Part shown: positions 1 to 8,432 of the stretch, piece after piece | Layout: the number at the start of each line of letters is the position of its first letter | Numbering within the stretch: position 1 is the stretch's first letter | NCBI RefSeq assembly: GCF_020144925.1 | Contig: NZ_NSLC01000015.1 | Span: 1-43,163, forward strand | Source of the DNA: Afifella sp. IM 167 | GTDB taxonomy: Bacteria; Pseudomonadota; Alphaproteobacteria; Rhizobiales; Afifellaceae | Length of the DNA stretch: 43,163 nt | Reading direction: 5' to 3' | Position numbers and translations under genes: made by a program | Notes under the pieces: model-generated | What the model was told of the DNA's origin: nothing | The model's database searches: none | What the model saw: the letters and a program-made list of their open reading frames with translations, nothing else

Positions 1-335
1 CCCCTGTCCCCTCCCCCTTGTGGGGAGGGGACAGGGGTAGGGGACAGGGGGTGGGGGTCGCAGGAAGAGGAATCTGGCGCGCCAGCCGGGCGGTGGCTTT
101 GCCATTCCCGTCTTTACCCCCCACCCGCCGCCCGTCTGACGCCGGAGCGGCGACCTCCCCACAAGGGGGAGGTGGGGAGCGCACGGCTGCGCCCGCGCGC
201 GCTCGTCCTCGCCGGGGGCCGGCCTGCCGATGACGGAGGGGAATGGATGCCAGGGTCGAGCCCTGGCATGACTACACCAACAGACTGAGCGCCAGGAAGG
301 AGCCCTGGCACGGCCCTCCTCGCCGGAGGCTCGTC
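1..335. repeat. Intergenic palindromic repeat cluster
   Basis: No gene is supported here. The stretch is packed with short perfect inverted repeats. A 16-bp arm at 1-16 pairs with 22-37 around a 5-base loop. Arms at 153-160 and 166-173 (ACCTCCCC/GGGGAGGT) form a second hairpin. Arms at 247-255 and 261-269 (ATGCCAGGG/CCCTGGCAT) form a third, and part of that unit recurs near 300-310. One frame of the third unit reads an MPGLDPGIHS-like peptide, a known signature of intergenic repeats in Rhizobiales genomes. The cluster lies downstream of the glucokinase gene and may also end its transcript, but no T-tract is obvious. Confidence 0.75.
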
Positions 336-1367
336 TCAGGCCTGCCAGCGGCGCGTATGCAGCGGCACGGCGAATTCCTCCGGCCGCCGCGCGAAGGCGG
401 CAAGGCCGGTCAGCGCCGGCCGCGAGGCCGTGATGAGGCGGGTCGGGATCGTCCGCATCAGGTTCTCGTGCGGGTATTTTTCCTCAAAGGCTTGCCGGAA
501 GGCGCCCGCTTCCAGCAGCGTGGCGATCCTCGGCGCGATGCCCCCGCCGACGAAGACGCCACCGGTCGCCATGAAGACGAGGGCAAGGTCCCCGGCGAGC
601 CGGCCGAGGAGGCGGCAATAGAGCGCCATCGTCTCCACCGCCGTTTCGTCGGAGGCGGCGAGCGCCGCGCCCGTCACCTCCTTCGGCCAGTGGAGCGTCG
701 CCCGCCGGCCGCGGAGCGAGGCCATGGCGCGGTAGAGGCGCACGATGCCCCGTCCGGCAAGCAGCGCCTCGGCGGAGATGCGCCCGCCCTCTTTCTCGAT
801 ATGCGGCCACAGGGCGAACTCCTCCTCGCTGACCGGGCCGAGCGCCACATGCCCGCCCTCGCCCGGAACGGGGATCCACAGCCCCGCCGCATAGACGAGC
901 CCGGCGACGCCGAGCCCGGTGCCGGGACCGAGCACGACGCGGCAGTTGCGCTCCAGGGCGATCTCCGGACCGATGGTGACGGTGGTCATTTCCGTCTCCT
1001 CGCCGACGGCCGAGACGGCGAGCGCCTGCGCCTCGAAATCGTTGAGGAGGGCGATGTCGGCGATGCCGGTCGCCGCCATCACCTCGCGCGGCTTGATCAC
1101 CCAGTCGGCGTTGGTGAGGTCGACCTCGTCGCCGTCGATCGGAGCGGCAAGCGCAAAGAGCGCCGATTTCGGCCGGGTCTCCGTCTTTTCGAAAACGGCG
1201 GCCTTCACCGCCTCCTCGATGCTTTCGAAGTCTCCCGTATGCACCGGCGGGAAGGAACGCAGCGCCGCCCCTTCATCCTCGAGGAGGGCGAAGCGGGCAT
1301 TGGTGCCGCCGATATCGCCGAAGATGACGGGGAAGGCGAAAGGCTTGGTCTTCGGGGGAGAGGCCAT
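336..1367 (-). CDS. glk: Glucokinase
   Basis: Probable 343-residue cytosolic glucokinase, phosphorylating glucose to glucose-6-phosphate with ATP. The N-terminal phosphate-binding motif GDIGGTNARF lies at residues 17-26. A LLNDFEAQA segment near residue 110 carries the expected catalytic aspartate, and PGTGLG and GEGGH motifs follow in the middle. The length matches the bacterial Glk family of about 320-345 residues. The ATG at 1367 is the first sensible start, though no strong ribosome site precedes it. The gene is divergent from the nucleoside transporter locus, with 147 bases between, so the two probably have separate promoters. No regulator of sugar use is adjacent. Confidence 0.93.
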   Translation of the reverse strand: MASPPKTKPFAFPVIFGDIGGTNARFALLEDEGAALRSFPPVHTGDFESIEEAVKAAVFEKTETRPKSALFALAAPIDGDEVDLTNADWVIKPREVMAATGIADIALLNDFEAQALAVSAVGEETEMTTVTIGPEIALERNCRVVLGPGTGLGVAGLVYAAGLWIPVPGEGGHVALGPVSEEEFALWPHIEKEGGRISAEALLAGRGIVRLYRAMASLRGRRATLHWPKEVTGAALAASDETAVETMALYCRLLGRLAGDLALVFMATGGVFVGGGIAPRIATLLEAGAFRQAFEEKYPHENLMRTIPTRLITASRPALTGLAAFARRPEEFAVPLHTRRWQA

Positions 1368-1514
1368 TTGGAAACGGGGCTGTTTCTATGTCCATTGAGG
1401 AGGTGCAACGCGCTCCGGGCCGTGTCAATCTGCCGGCCAGGGGCGGCGAGCCGCCCGCCATTTCCGTTTTTGGCGGCGCGCCCGCCCACGCTAACGTTCA
1501 AAGAGGAGAACAGG
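1368..1514. promoter_or_regulatory. Divergent intergenic region, glk and BMP gene
   Basis: This 147-base gap separates two divergent genes, so it must hold promoters for at least the binding-protein gene. The only site seen clearly is an AGAGGAGA ribosome-binding sequence at about 1501-1510, just before the ATG at 1515. No convincing -35/-10 pair or operator could be picked out by eye. Confidence 0.4.
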
Positions 1515-2537
1515 ATGCGTTTGACACGTTTCGCGCTTGGCGCCCTCGCCGCGCTCGGGCTCGCTTCGGCGCCCGCGGCCGCGCTCGCCCAGGACGAGGT
1601 GAACCCCGCGGTCGTCTACGATCTCGGCGGCAAGTTCGACAAGAGCTTCAACGAGGCGGCGCATGTGGGCGCCGAGCGCTTCAAGGAAGAGACGGGCATC
1701 GACTACCGCGATTTCGAGCTGCAGAACGATTCCCAGCGCGAGCAGGCGCTGCGCCGCTTCGCCCAGCGCGGCTTCAACCCGGTGATCGGCATCGGCTTCT
1801 CGCAGGCACAGGCGATCGAGAAGGTGGCCGAGGAATACCCGGAGACGAAGTTCGCCATCATCGACAGCGTCGTGGAAAAGCCCAATGTGCGCTCCATCGT
1901 CTTCAAGGAGCATGAGGGCTCCTATCTCGTCGGCATGATGGCGGCGATGGCGACGAAGACCGGCAAGATCGGCTTCGTCGGCGGTATGGACATTCCCCTC
2001 ATCCGCAAGTTCGAATGCGGCTATGTGGAGGGCGCCAAGGCGGTGAACCCCGACATCGAGGTCTACGCCAACATGACGGGCACGACGGGCGCGGCCTGGA
2101 ACGATCCGGTGAAGGGCGGCGAGCTTGCCAAGAGCCAGTTCGACCGCGGCGCCGACGTCGTCTACCACGCCGCCGGCGGCACGGGCATCGGCGTCCTGCA
2201 GGCGGCGGCCGATGCCGGCAAGCTCGGCATCGGCGTCGATTCCAACCAGAACATGCTGCATCCCGGCTCGGTGCTGACCTCCATGGTCAAGCGCGTCGAC
2301 AACGCCGTCTACGACGCCTTCATGGACGTGAAGAACGGCGTCTCCATGGAAGACTGGGGCGGCGTGGAAAATCTCGGCCTTGCCGAGGAAGGCGTCGGCT
2401 GGGCGCTCGACGACAACAACAAGGACCTCGTCACCGACGATATGAAGGCGAAGGTCGACGAGGCCTCGCAGAAGATCACTTCCGGCGACATCGAGGTCCA
2501 CGACTACATGTCCGACGATTCCTGCCCGGCGATGTGA
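1515..2537 (+). CDS. BMP-family nucleoside ABC transporter substrate-binding protein
   Basis: A 340-residue periplasmic binding protein of the BMP/PnrA family (Med/BMP fold), whose studied members bind purine or pyrimidine nucleosides. The first 25 residues are a Sec signal peptide ending AAALA before QDEV. There is no lipobox cysteine, so the protein should be free in the periplasm. Family hallmarks are YDLGGKFDKSFNEAAH near the mature N-terminus, the stretch GIGFSQAQAIEKVA, and GVDSNQ near residue 245. The ATG at 1515 is chosen because it follows a good ribosome site and opens the signal peptide; the open frame runs further upstream but only through glk antisense sequence. It is the binding partner of the ATPase and permeases from 3505 on, much as in Bacillus NupNOPQ. 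Confidence 0.9.
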   Translation: MRLTRFALGALAALGLASAPAAALAQDEVNPAVVYDLGGKFDKSFNEAAHVGAERFKEETGIDYRDFELQNDSQREQALRRFAQRGFNPVIGIGFSQAQAIEKVAEEYPETKFAIIDSVVEKPNVRSIVFKEHEGSYLVGMMAAMATKTGKIGFVGGMDIPLIRKFECGYVEGAKAVNPDIEVYANMTGTTGAAWNDPVKGGELAKSQFDRGADVVYHAAGGTGIGVLQAAADAGKLGIGVDSNQNMLHPGSVLTSMVKRVDNAVYDAFMDVKNGVSMEDWGGVENLGLAEEGVGWALDDNNKDLVTDDMKAKVDEASQKITSGDIEVHDYMSDDSCPAM

Positions 2538-2574
2538 GGCAGGGCCGCCGGAAGGCGGTGATTGGAGATCAGGC

Positions 2575-2600
2575 GCCCCGGCGAAGGCCGGGGCGTCTTC
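2575..2600 (+). terminator. Terminator-like hairpin after the BMP gene
   Basis: A perfect 8-bp stem GCCCCGGC (2575-2582) and GCCGGGGC (2587-2594) closes a GAAG tetraloop and is followed by GTCTTCATTT. It lies 38 bases after the binding-protein stop codon. The T-tract is weak, so it may be a partial terminator or an mRNA-stabilising hairpin that raises binding-protein yield relative to the downstream transporter genes. Confidence 0.6.
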
Positions 2601-2682
2601 ATTTCGGCCAGGTTCGACAAGGTCTGCCTCTTTTGGTCATTTTGCCATGGCATCCGGCCGAGCTTCCTGGAGATTCAGTTTG

Positions 2683-3165
2683 ATGCGCCTCGCCCTCCTC
2701 CTCACGCTTTTCCTCGCCGCCTGCGCCGGCCCGGCCGACATGTTCGAGGCGCGCAACGTGCCGGTCGATCAGGCGGCGATGCGCGCGATGGTCTCCGACT
2801 ACCGGGCGCGGCACGGGCTCGGCCCGGTGACGATCTCGGCGAAGCTCACTGAGGCCGCCGAGCGCCAGGCGCTGGCGATGGCGCGCGAGAACGACATCAG
2901 CCACACGGTCGCCGGGCCGCTGCCCAAGCGCGTCGAGGCCCTCGGCTACGATTGGGGCGCGATCGCGGAAAATCTCGGCGGCGGCTATCGGAGCCAGGCG
3001 GCGGCGTTCCAGGGCTGGGTGGATTCGCCCGGCCACGAGAAGAACCTTCGCAATCGCTACGCGACCGAGATCGGCTTCGCTGCGGCGGTCGCACCGAGCG
3101 CGCGCAAGGGTTTCTTCTATGCGCTGATCCTCGGCGTGGAGCGGAGTGCCGTGGCGCAGCGGTAG
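2683..3165 (+). CDS. CAP-domain (SCP-like) lipoprotein
   Basis: A 160-residue protein of the CAP superfamily (SCP/Tpx-1/Ag5/PR-1 type). Its N-terminus, MRLALLLTLFLAAC, is a lipoprotein signal with the acylated cysteine at residue 14, so it should be anchored in a membrane facing the periplasm. CAP-domain landmarks are MARENDISH, the AENLGGGY loop, and SPGHEKNLRN, which resembles the family's conserved His-containing helix. Bacterial CAP proteins have no single settled function, and none is assigned here. An ATG at 2647 is in frame, but the start at 2683 opens directly with the signal peptide. The gene sits between the binding protein and its presumed ATPase, which is unusual for a transporter locus. 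Confidence 0.85.
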   Translation: MRLALLLTLFLAACAGPADMFEARNVPVDQAAMRAMVSDYRARHGLGPVTISAKLTEAAERQALAMARENDISHTVAGPLPKRVEALGYDWGAIAENLGGGYRSQAAAFQGWVDSPGHEKNLRNRYATEIGFAAAVAPSARKGFFYALILGVERSAVAQR

Positions 3166-3504
3166 GCGGGATATTCGCCGGTGGCGCTGCCTGACCCTCT
3201 CCCCACCGAGGGAGAGGGTGGTCGGCGGAGCCGACCGGGTGAGGGGGAGGTCGCCACGAACTCGGCTGTGCCTGCTCGCTCGCGCCCTTGCTGGATGAGA
3301 TCTCACCCTCACCCGGCATTCCCTTCGCTGCGCTCGGGACTTGCCGGCCTCTCCCTTCAAGGGAGAGGCTTGGCGCCGTGCCTGCGGTGCGCTCGCACCC
3401 CGAGGGAAAGGGTCCGCAACCTGCCGTGGAAGAGGCGGATTTCGGCGTGCAAGGCGGGCGGCAAGATGTCAGGATGGCCGAAAGCGTACGTATTCCGGCC
3501 CTGA
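3166..3504. repeat. Intergenic palindromes inside the transporter locus
   Basis: No gene is supported in these 339 bases. Three hairpins stand out: arms ACCCTCTCCC (3194-3203) and GGGAGAGGGT (3210-3219); arms GGTCGGC (3220-3226) and GCCGACC (3230-3236); and an 11-bp arm pair at 3347-3357 and 3359-3369 around a single base. The CCTCTCCC motif occurs in both halves, so this looks like two related palindromic repeat units facing each other. Such units are common between genes in high-GC alphaproteobacteria. They may terminate or process the upstream transcript. Confidence 0.75.
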
Positions 3505-5106
3505 ATGAGCCCCGACAAGGACGACTCCGAAAAGGACGGCAGGGAGCCCTCCCGCCCGCTCGAAAAGAGCCGGCCGGGCGCCGCCCCGGCGATACGGCTT
3601 TCCGGCATCGACAAGAGCTTCGGCACTGTGCGCGCCAACAGGGATATCGCGCTGACCGTCGAGGAGGGCACCATCCACGGTATCGTCGGCGAGAACGGGG
3701 CGGGAAAGTCGACGCTGATGTCGATCCTCTACGGCTTCTACCAGGCCGATCGCGGCGACATCTTCGTGCGCGGCCGGAAGGTGGAGATCGCCTCTTCGGA
3801 CGACGCCATCGCCGCCGGCATCGGCATGGTCCACCAGCATTTCATGCTGGTCGACAATTTCTCGGTGCTGGAGAACGTCATCCTCGGCGCGGAGGGCGGC
3901 ATCCTGCTGAAGGCCGGCGTCGCCAGGGCGCGGGCGGAGCTTCAGCGCCTGGAGCGCGAATACGAGCTGCAGGTGGACCCCGACGCCATCATCGGCGAAC
4001 TGCCCGTCGGCCTGCAGCAGCGCGTGGAGATCCTCAAGGCGCTGTTTCGCGGCGCCGATACCCTGATCCTCGACGAGCCGACGGGCGTGCTGACGCCCTC
4101 GGAGGCCGACCATCTCTTCCGCATCCTCCGCCAGCTGAAGAGCCAGGGTAAGACGGTGATCCTCATCACCCACAAGCTGCGCGAGATCATGGCGATCACC
4201 GACAACGTCTCGGTGATGCGCCGCGGCGAGATCGTCCGGACGCTGCCGACGGCCGAGACCGGGCCGGAGGAGCTCGCCGAGCTGATGGTCGGGCGCCGCG
4301 TGCTGCTCCGGGTCGAAAAGGGCGAGGCCGCGCCCGGTGCGCCGCTTCTTTCGGTGGAGCGCCTCACCGTCGTCGACGGCAAGGGCGTGAGGCGCGTCGA
4401 CGACGTCTCCTTCGAGGTCCGCGCCGGCGAGATCGTCGGCATCGCCGGCGTTTCCGGCAACGGCCAGTCGGAGCTTCTGGAGGCGATCGCCGGCATCCGC
4501 CCGGCCACCTCCGGCTCCATCTGGCTGGAGGGCGGCAAGGACCTTGCGAGGCAGGCGGACCCGGCGCGCCGGCGGCTCGACGGGCTCGCCCATGTGCCGG
4601 AGGACCGGCACCGCATGGGCCTCGTCATGGCCTTCGAGGAGAACGAGAATTCCGTTCTCGGCTATCATCTCGGCCCGGAATACGCCGCCGGCCCGATCCT
4701 CAAGCTCGATGCCATGCGCGAGGATGCCCGCCGGAAGATCGAGCGCTACGACATCCGCCCGCCGGACTGCCGGCTGAAGACGGCCAATTTCTCCGGCGGC
4801 AACCAGCAGAAGATCGTGCTGGCGCGCGAGATGGAGCGCGATCCCTCGGTGCTCCTCGTCGGCCAGCCGACCAGAGGCGTCGATATCGGCGCCATCGAGT
4901 TCATCCACCGCCAACTGGTCGCCATGCGCGACGCCGGCAAGGCGATCCTGCTCGTTTCCGTCGAGCTCGACGAGATCCGCGCCCTTTCCGACCGCATCCT
5001 CGTCATGTTCGCCGGCCGCATCGTCGGCGAGGCCGGGCCGGAGGCGGACGAGGGCGAGCTCGGCCTGATGATGGCGGGGATCGCCGACGAGGAGGCGGCG
5101 GCTTGA
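3505..5106 (+). CDS. Nucleoside ABC transporter ATP-binding protein (two NBDs)
   Basis: A 533-residue cytoplasmic ATPase with two nucleotide-binding domains in tandem, of the RbsA/MglA/NupO type. NBD1 (about 30-265) has Walker A GENGAGKST at 62-70, a divergent signature LPVGLQQR, Walker B LILDEP and an ITHK switch. NBD2 (about 280-525) has a degenerate Walker A, GVSGNGQSE, a good signature FSGGNQQK, and VGQP in place of a normal Walker B. That asymmetry is usual for this subfamily, where one site hydrolyses poorly. The ATG at 3505 follows the palindrome-rich gap. The stop codon overlaps the TTG start of the first permease, so these genes are translationally linked. Energises uptake with the BMP protein. 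Confidence 0.92.
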   Translation: MSPDKDDSEKDGREPSRPLEKSRPGAAPAIRLSGIDKSFGTVRANRDIALTVEEGTIHGIVGENGAGKSTLMSILYGFYQADRGDIFVRGRKVEIASSDDAIAAGIGMVHQHFMLVDNFSVLENVILGAEGGILLKAGVARARAELQRLEREYELQVDPDAIIGELPVGLQQRVEILKALFRGADTLILDEPTGVLTPSEADHLFRILRQLKSQGKTVILITHKLREIMAITDNVSVMRRGEIVRTLPTAETGPEELAELMVGRRVLLRVEKGEAAPGAPLLSVERLTVVDGKGVRRVDDVSFEVRAGEIVGIAGVSGNGQSELLEAIAGIRPATSGSIWLEGGKDLARQADPARRRLDGLAHVPEDRHRMGLVMAFEENENSVLGYHLGPEYAAGPILKLDAMREDARRKIERYDIRPPDCRLKTANFSGGNQQKIVLAREMERDPSVLLVGQPTRGVDIGAIEFIHRQLVAMRDAGKAILLVSVELDEIRALSDRILVMFAGRIVGEAGPEADEGELGLMMAGIADEEAAA

Positions 5107-6242
5107 GCGCGCCGGTGGCCAAGCTCCCGGCCTGGGTGGAGGTCGGCCTTATCCCGCTCCTCAACGTCACCGTCGCCTTCCTCGTCTCCGGCCTCGTCGT
5201 CCTCTTCATCGGCGAGAACCCGCTCCAGGCGGTGAAGATCCTCGTCTGGGGGGCGCTCGGCTTCGGCGAGGGGATCGGCTTCACGCTTTTCTATACGACC
5301 AACTTCATCTTTACCGGCCTCGCCGTCGCCGTCGCCTTCCATGCCGGCCTCTTCAACATCGGCGGCGAGGGCCAGGCCTATCTCGGCGGCCTCGGCACGG
5401 CGCTCGCGGCGATGGCGCTCGACCGCTACGTGCCATGGTACGTGACGCTGCCTTTCGCCATTTGCGGCGCGGCGCTCTTCGGCGCCGCCTGGGCGCTGAT
5501 CCCGGCCTATCTGCAGGCAAGGCGCGGCAGCCACATCGTCATCACCACGATCATGTTCAACTTCATCGCCGCCTCGCTGATGGTCTGGCTCCTCGTCGAC
5601 CATCTCTCCCCGCCCGGATCGATGCAGCCGGAGACGCGCACCTTTGCGGCCGGCGGGGCGCTGCCCAAGCTCGGCGGGCTGTTCGAGATGTTCGGCGCCG
5701 ATATGGGCGCCGCGCCCGCCAACATCTCCATCGTCGTGGCGCTCGCCGCCTGCCTCTTCGTCTGGGTGTTCATCTGGAGGACGCGCCTCGGCTACGAGAT
5801 CCGCGCCACCGGCCTCAACCCGACGGCGGCTGTCTATGCCGGCATCTCGACCGTCAAGATCACCATCATCGCCATGCTCGTTTCCGGCGCGCTGGCGGGC
5901 CTGATGGCGCTGAACCCGGTGATGGGCGACCAGCAGCGCCTGCAGATCGACTTCGTGCAGGGGGCGGGCTTCGTCGGCATCGCCGTGGCGCTGATGGGCC
6001 GGGCGCACCCGGTCGGCATCGTGCTGGCCGCCTTTCTCTTCGGCATGCTCTATCAGGGCGGGGCGGAGCTCGCCTTCGACATGCCGGCGATCTCGCGCGA
6101 CATGATCGTCGTCATCCAGGCCCTCGTCATTCTCTTCGCCGGCGCGCTGGAGCACATGTTCCGGCCGGGCATCGCCCGCGCCTTCGCGCTGATGTCGAGC
6201 CCGCAGCGGGCCCGGATGCTGGACGGCGGGGAGGCGGGGTGA
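5103..6242 (+). CDS. Nucleoside ABC transporter permease 1
   Basis: A 379-residue inner-membrane permease of the branched-chain/ribose type (BPD_transp_2 family), similar in layout to NupP. Hydrophobic helices occur throughout, and the family hallmark FNIGGEGQAYLGG lies near residue 83. RLGYEIRATGLNPTAAVYAGIS near residue 225 is the cytoplasmic coupling region that contacts the ATPase. The start is taken as TTG at 5103, overlapping the previous stop; a few other weak starts lie just downstream. It ends in a TGATG overlap with the second permease, so the two should be made in equal amounts and form a heterodimer. Substrate is inferred from the neighbouring salvage genes. Confidence 0.9.
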   Translation: MSAPVAKLPAWVEVGLIPLLNVTVAFLVSGLVVLFIGENPLQAVKILVWGALGFGEGIGFTLFYTTNFIFTGLAVAVAFHAGLFNIGGEGQAYLGGLGTALAAMALDRYVPWYVTLPFAICGAALFGAAWALIPAYLQARRGSHIVITTIMFNFIAASLMVWLLVDHLSPPGSMQPETRTFAAGGALPKLGGLFEMFGADMGAAPANISIVVALAACLFVWVFIWRTRLGYEIRATGLNPTAAVYAGISTVKITIIAMLVSGALAGLMALNPVMGDQQRLQIDFVQGAGFVGIAVALMGRAHPVGIVLAAFLFGMLYQGGAELAFDMPAISRDMIVVIQALVILFAGALEHMFRPGIARAFALMSSPQRARMLDGGEAG

Positions 6243-7210
6243 TGGACCTGACGGCCGCCGTTCTCGTTCTCGATTCGGCCGTAAGGCTCGCGACGCCGCT
6301 GCTTCTGGCCTGTCTTGCCGGGCTTTATTCGGAGCGCTCCGGCATCTTCGACATCGGCCTGGAGGGCAAGATGCTCGCCGGCGCCTTCGCCGCCGGGGCG
6401 GTCGCCTACTGGACGGGCTCGGCCTGGCTCGGCCTTCTCGCTGCGATCGGCGCGGCGATCGCGCTTGCGCTGGTGCACGGCTTTGCCTCCATCACCCAGC
6501 GCGGCAACCAGATCGTCTCCGGCGTCGCCATCAACTTCCTCGCCGCCGGGCTGACGGCGCTGCTCGGCCAGGCCTGGTTCTCGCAGGGCGGGCGCACGCC
6601 CCAGCTCTCGGGCGACGCACGCTTTTCCTCCCTCACCCTGCCGGGGGCGGAGGCGTTGCGCGACGTGCCGGTCCTCGGGCCGATCTATTACGAGCTGATC
6701 TCCGGCCATAACCTCATCGTCTACATCGCCTTCCTGATGGTGCCGCTCACCTGGTGGGTGCTGTTCCAGACGCGCTTCGGGCTGCGGCTGCGGGCGGTCG
6801 GCGAGAACCCCGCCGCCGTCGACACGGCCGGCATTTCCGTGCCGTTCCTGCGCTACCGCGCCGTCCTCATCTGCGGCGTGCTGACGGGCGTCGCCGGCGC
6901 CTATCTGGCCATCGCCCAGTCGGCCGGCTTCATCGTCAACATGACGGCCGGCAAGGGCTTCATCGCGCTTGCCGCGCTCATCTTCGCCAAATGGCGGCCC
7001 TGGCCGGCGATGGGGGCCTGCCTCCTCTTCGGTTTCCTCGACGCCGTCGCCATCCGCCTGCAGGGGGCGTATGTGCCCTTCATCGGCGAGGTGCCGGTCC
7101 AGTTCATGCAGGCGCTGCCCTATGTCTTGACCGTCGTGCTGCTTGCCGGCTTCATCGGCCGCGCCGTGCCGCCGAAGGCGGGCGGCGTGCCCTATGTGAA
7201 GGAGCGCTAG
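6242..7210 (+). CDS. Nucleoside ABC transporter permease 2
   Basis: A 322-residue inner-membrane permease, partner of the preceding gene and of the NupQ type. The ATG at 6242 shares a base with the previous TGA. The N-terminus has the family motif SERSGIFDIGLEGKMLAGA, and FGLRLRAVGENPAAVDTAGIS, near residue 178, is the ATPase-coupling loop. About eight to ten hydrophobic segments are visible. The end of the gene contains a good ribosome site (AAGGAG) for the cytidine deaminase that starts 2 bases after its stop. Uptake genes and catabolic genes are therefore one transcription unit, which supports a nucleoside substrate. Confidence 0.9.
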   Translation: MDLTAAVLVLDSAVRLATPLLLACLAGLYSERSGIFDIGLEGKMLAGAFAAGAVAYWTGSAWLGLLAAIGAAIALALVHGFASITQRGNQIVSGVAINFLAAGLTALLGQAWFSQGGRTPQLSGDARFSSLTLPGAEALRDVPVLGPIYYELISGHNLIVYIAFLMVPLTWWVLFQTRFGLRLRAVGENPAAVDTAGISVPFLRYRAVLICGVLTGVAGAYLAIAQSAGFIVNMTAGKGFIALAALIFAKWRPWPAMGACLLFGFLDAVAIRLQGAYVPFIGEVPVQFMQALPYVLTVVLLAGFIGRAVPPKAGGVPYVKER

Positions 7211-7212
7211 CC

Positions 7213-7620
7213 GTGACGATCGAACGCGAACTCTTCGAGGCGGCCCGAGAGGTCATGCAGCATGCGCACGCGCCCTATTCGGAGTTCCGCGTCGGCGCCG
7301 CGCTGGTGACGGTGTCGGGAAGGATCTTCGCCGGCTGCAACGTGGAGAATGCGAGCTATCCGGAAGGCTGGTGCGCGGAGGCCTCGGCGATCGCCGCCAT
7401 GGTCGCCGGCACGCCGAAGACGGAGCGCCGGATCGCCGAGATCGCCGTCGTCGCCGAACGGCAGGAGAAGGTAACGCCGTGCGGCGGCTGCCGGCAGAGG
7501 ATCTGCGAGTTCGGCACCAAGGAGACCATCGTCCATCTGTGCGACGAGGACGGCCCGGTCGCCAGCGTCACGCTCGGCGAGCTCCTTCCCTTCGCCTTCG
7601 GCATGAAGGGCGTCGGATGA
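7213..7620 (+). CDS. cdd: Cytidine deaminase
   Basis: A 135-residue cytosolic enzyme that hydrolyses cytidine and deoxycytidine to uridine and deoxyuridine. The zinc site is complete: Cys54 with catalytic Glu56 in the CAE motif, and Cys90 and Cys93 in PCGGC. HAPYSEFRVGAAL and NVENASYP are the substrate-binding signatures. The length matches the small tetrameric form of the family, not the 294-residue E. coli dimer. The start is GTG at 7213 behind AAGGAG; the open frame continues upstream inside the permease gene but is not coding there. The stop overlaps the next ATG (ATGA). Confidence 0.93.
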   Translation: MTIERELFEAAREVMQHAHAPYSEFRVGAALVTVSGRIFAGCNVENASYPEGWCAEASAIAAMVAGTPKTERRIAEIAVVAERQEKVTPCGGCRQRICEFGTKETIVHLCDEDGPVASVTLGELLPFAFGMKGVG

Positions 7621-8432
7621 GCCCCGAGGAGGCCGCAAGGCGGACGGCGGAGACGATTGCCGGCAAGGCGGGTTTTGCGCCCCGCACGGCGCTCATTCTC
7701 GGCTCCGGCCTGTCGGGGCTGGCAGACCGCATCGAGGGCGCCGTCGAGATCGCCTACGCCGATCTTGAGGGTTTTCCCCGTCCCTCCGTCTCCGGCCATG
7801 CCGGGCGCCTGGTCCTCGGCCGGATCGGCGGCACGGAGGTCGCCGTCATGGCCGGGCGCTCGCATTTCTACGAGCACGGCCGTTCCGACGCGATGCGACC
7901 GGCGCTCGCCGCGCTCGCCGCGCTCGGCGTCGAAACGCTGTTCCTCACCAACGCCGCCGGCAGCCTGCACGAGGAGATGCCGCCCGGATCGCTGATGCAG
8001 ATCGTCGACCATATCGGCTTCTTCGGCGTGAACCCGCTGATCGGCGAGACGAGCGACGGCCGCTTCGTCGGCATGACGGAGGCCTATGACCGCCAGCTCG
8101 CCATGTGCCTTCAGGGCGAGGCGCAGGCGGAAGGCATCGAATTGCATCAGGGCGTCTATCTCTGGGTGACGGGGCCGTCCTTCGAGACCCCGGCCGAGAT
8201 CCGCGCTGCCCACGCGCTCGGCGCCGATGCCGTCGGCATGTCGACGGTGCCGGAAGTGATCCTGGCGCGCTACCTCGGCATGAAGGTCGCCGCCTTTTCC
8301 GTCATCACCAATCTCGCCGCCGGCATGACCGGCCGCGAGCTCTCGCATGACGAGACCAAGGAGCTGGCGCCACAGGGCGGGCGCAAGCTGGAGGCCCTGC
8401 TCGCCCGCCATTTCGCAAAGGTGCCCGCATGA
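7617..8432 (+). CDS. punA: Purine nucleoside phosphorylase (PNP/MTAP trimeric type)
   Basis: A 271-residue cytosolic enzyme splitting purine nucleosides with phosphate to free base and (deoxy)ribose-1-phosphate. Visible family motifs are [11 protein letters not shown] (phosphate loop), [28 protein letters not shown], the substrate-binding GMSTVPEV, and ITNLAAGM. The size and motifs are those of the trimeric PNP/xanthosine phosphorylase class, not of hexameric DeoD, so punA or xapA are both possible names. The ATG at 7617 overlaps the cdd stop, and the gene's own stop overlaps deoA. Product sugar phosphates feed DeoB, encoded two genes on. Confidence 0.88.
   Translation: MSPEEAARRTAETIAGKAGFAPRTALILGSGLSGLADRIEGAVEIAYADLEGFPRPSVSGHAGRLVLGRIGGTEVAVMAGRSHFYEHGRSDAMRPALAALAALGVETLFLTNAAGSLHEEMPPGSLMQIVDHIGFFGVNPLIGETSDGRFVGMTEAYDRQLAMCLQGEAQAEGIELHQGVYLWVTGPSFETPAEIRAAHALGADAVGMSTVPEVILARYLGMKVAAFSVITNLAAGMTGRELSHDETKELAPQGGRKLEALLARHFAKVPA

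Noticed and set aside
243-1514. Upstream extension of the BMP binding-protein frame
   Set aside because: The frame is open only because it runs antisense to glk. The signal peptide and ribosome site place the true start at 1515.
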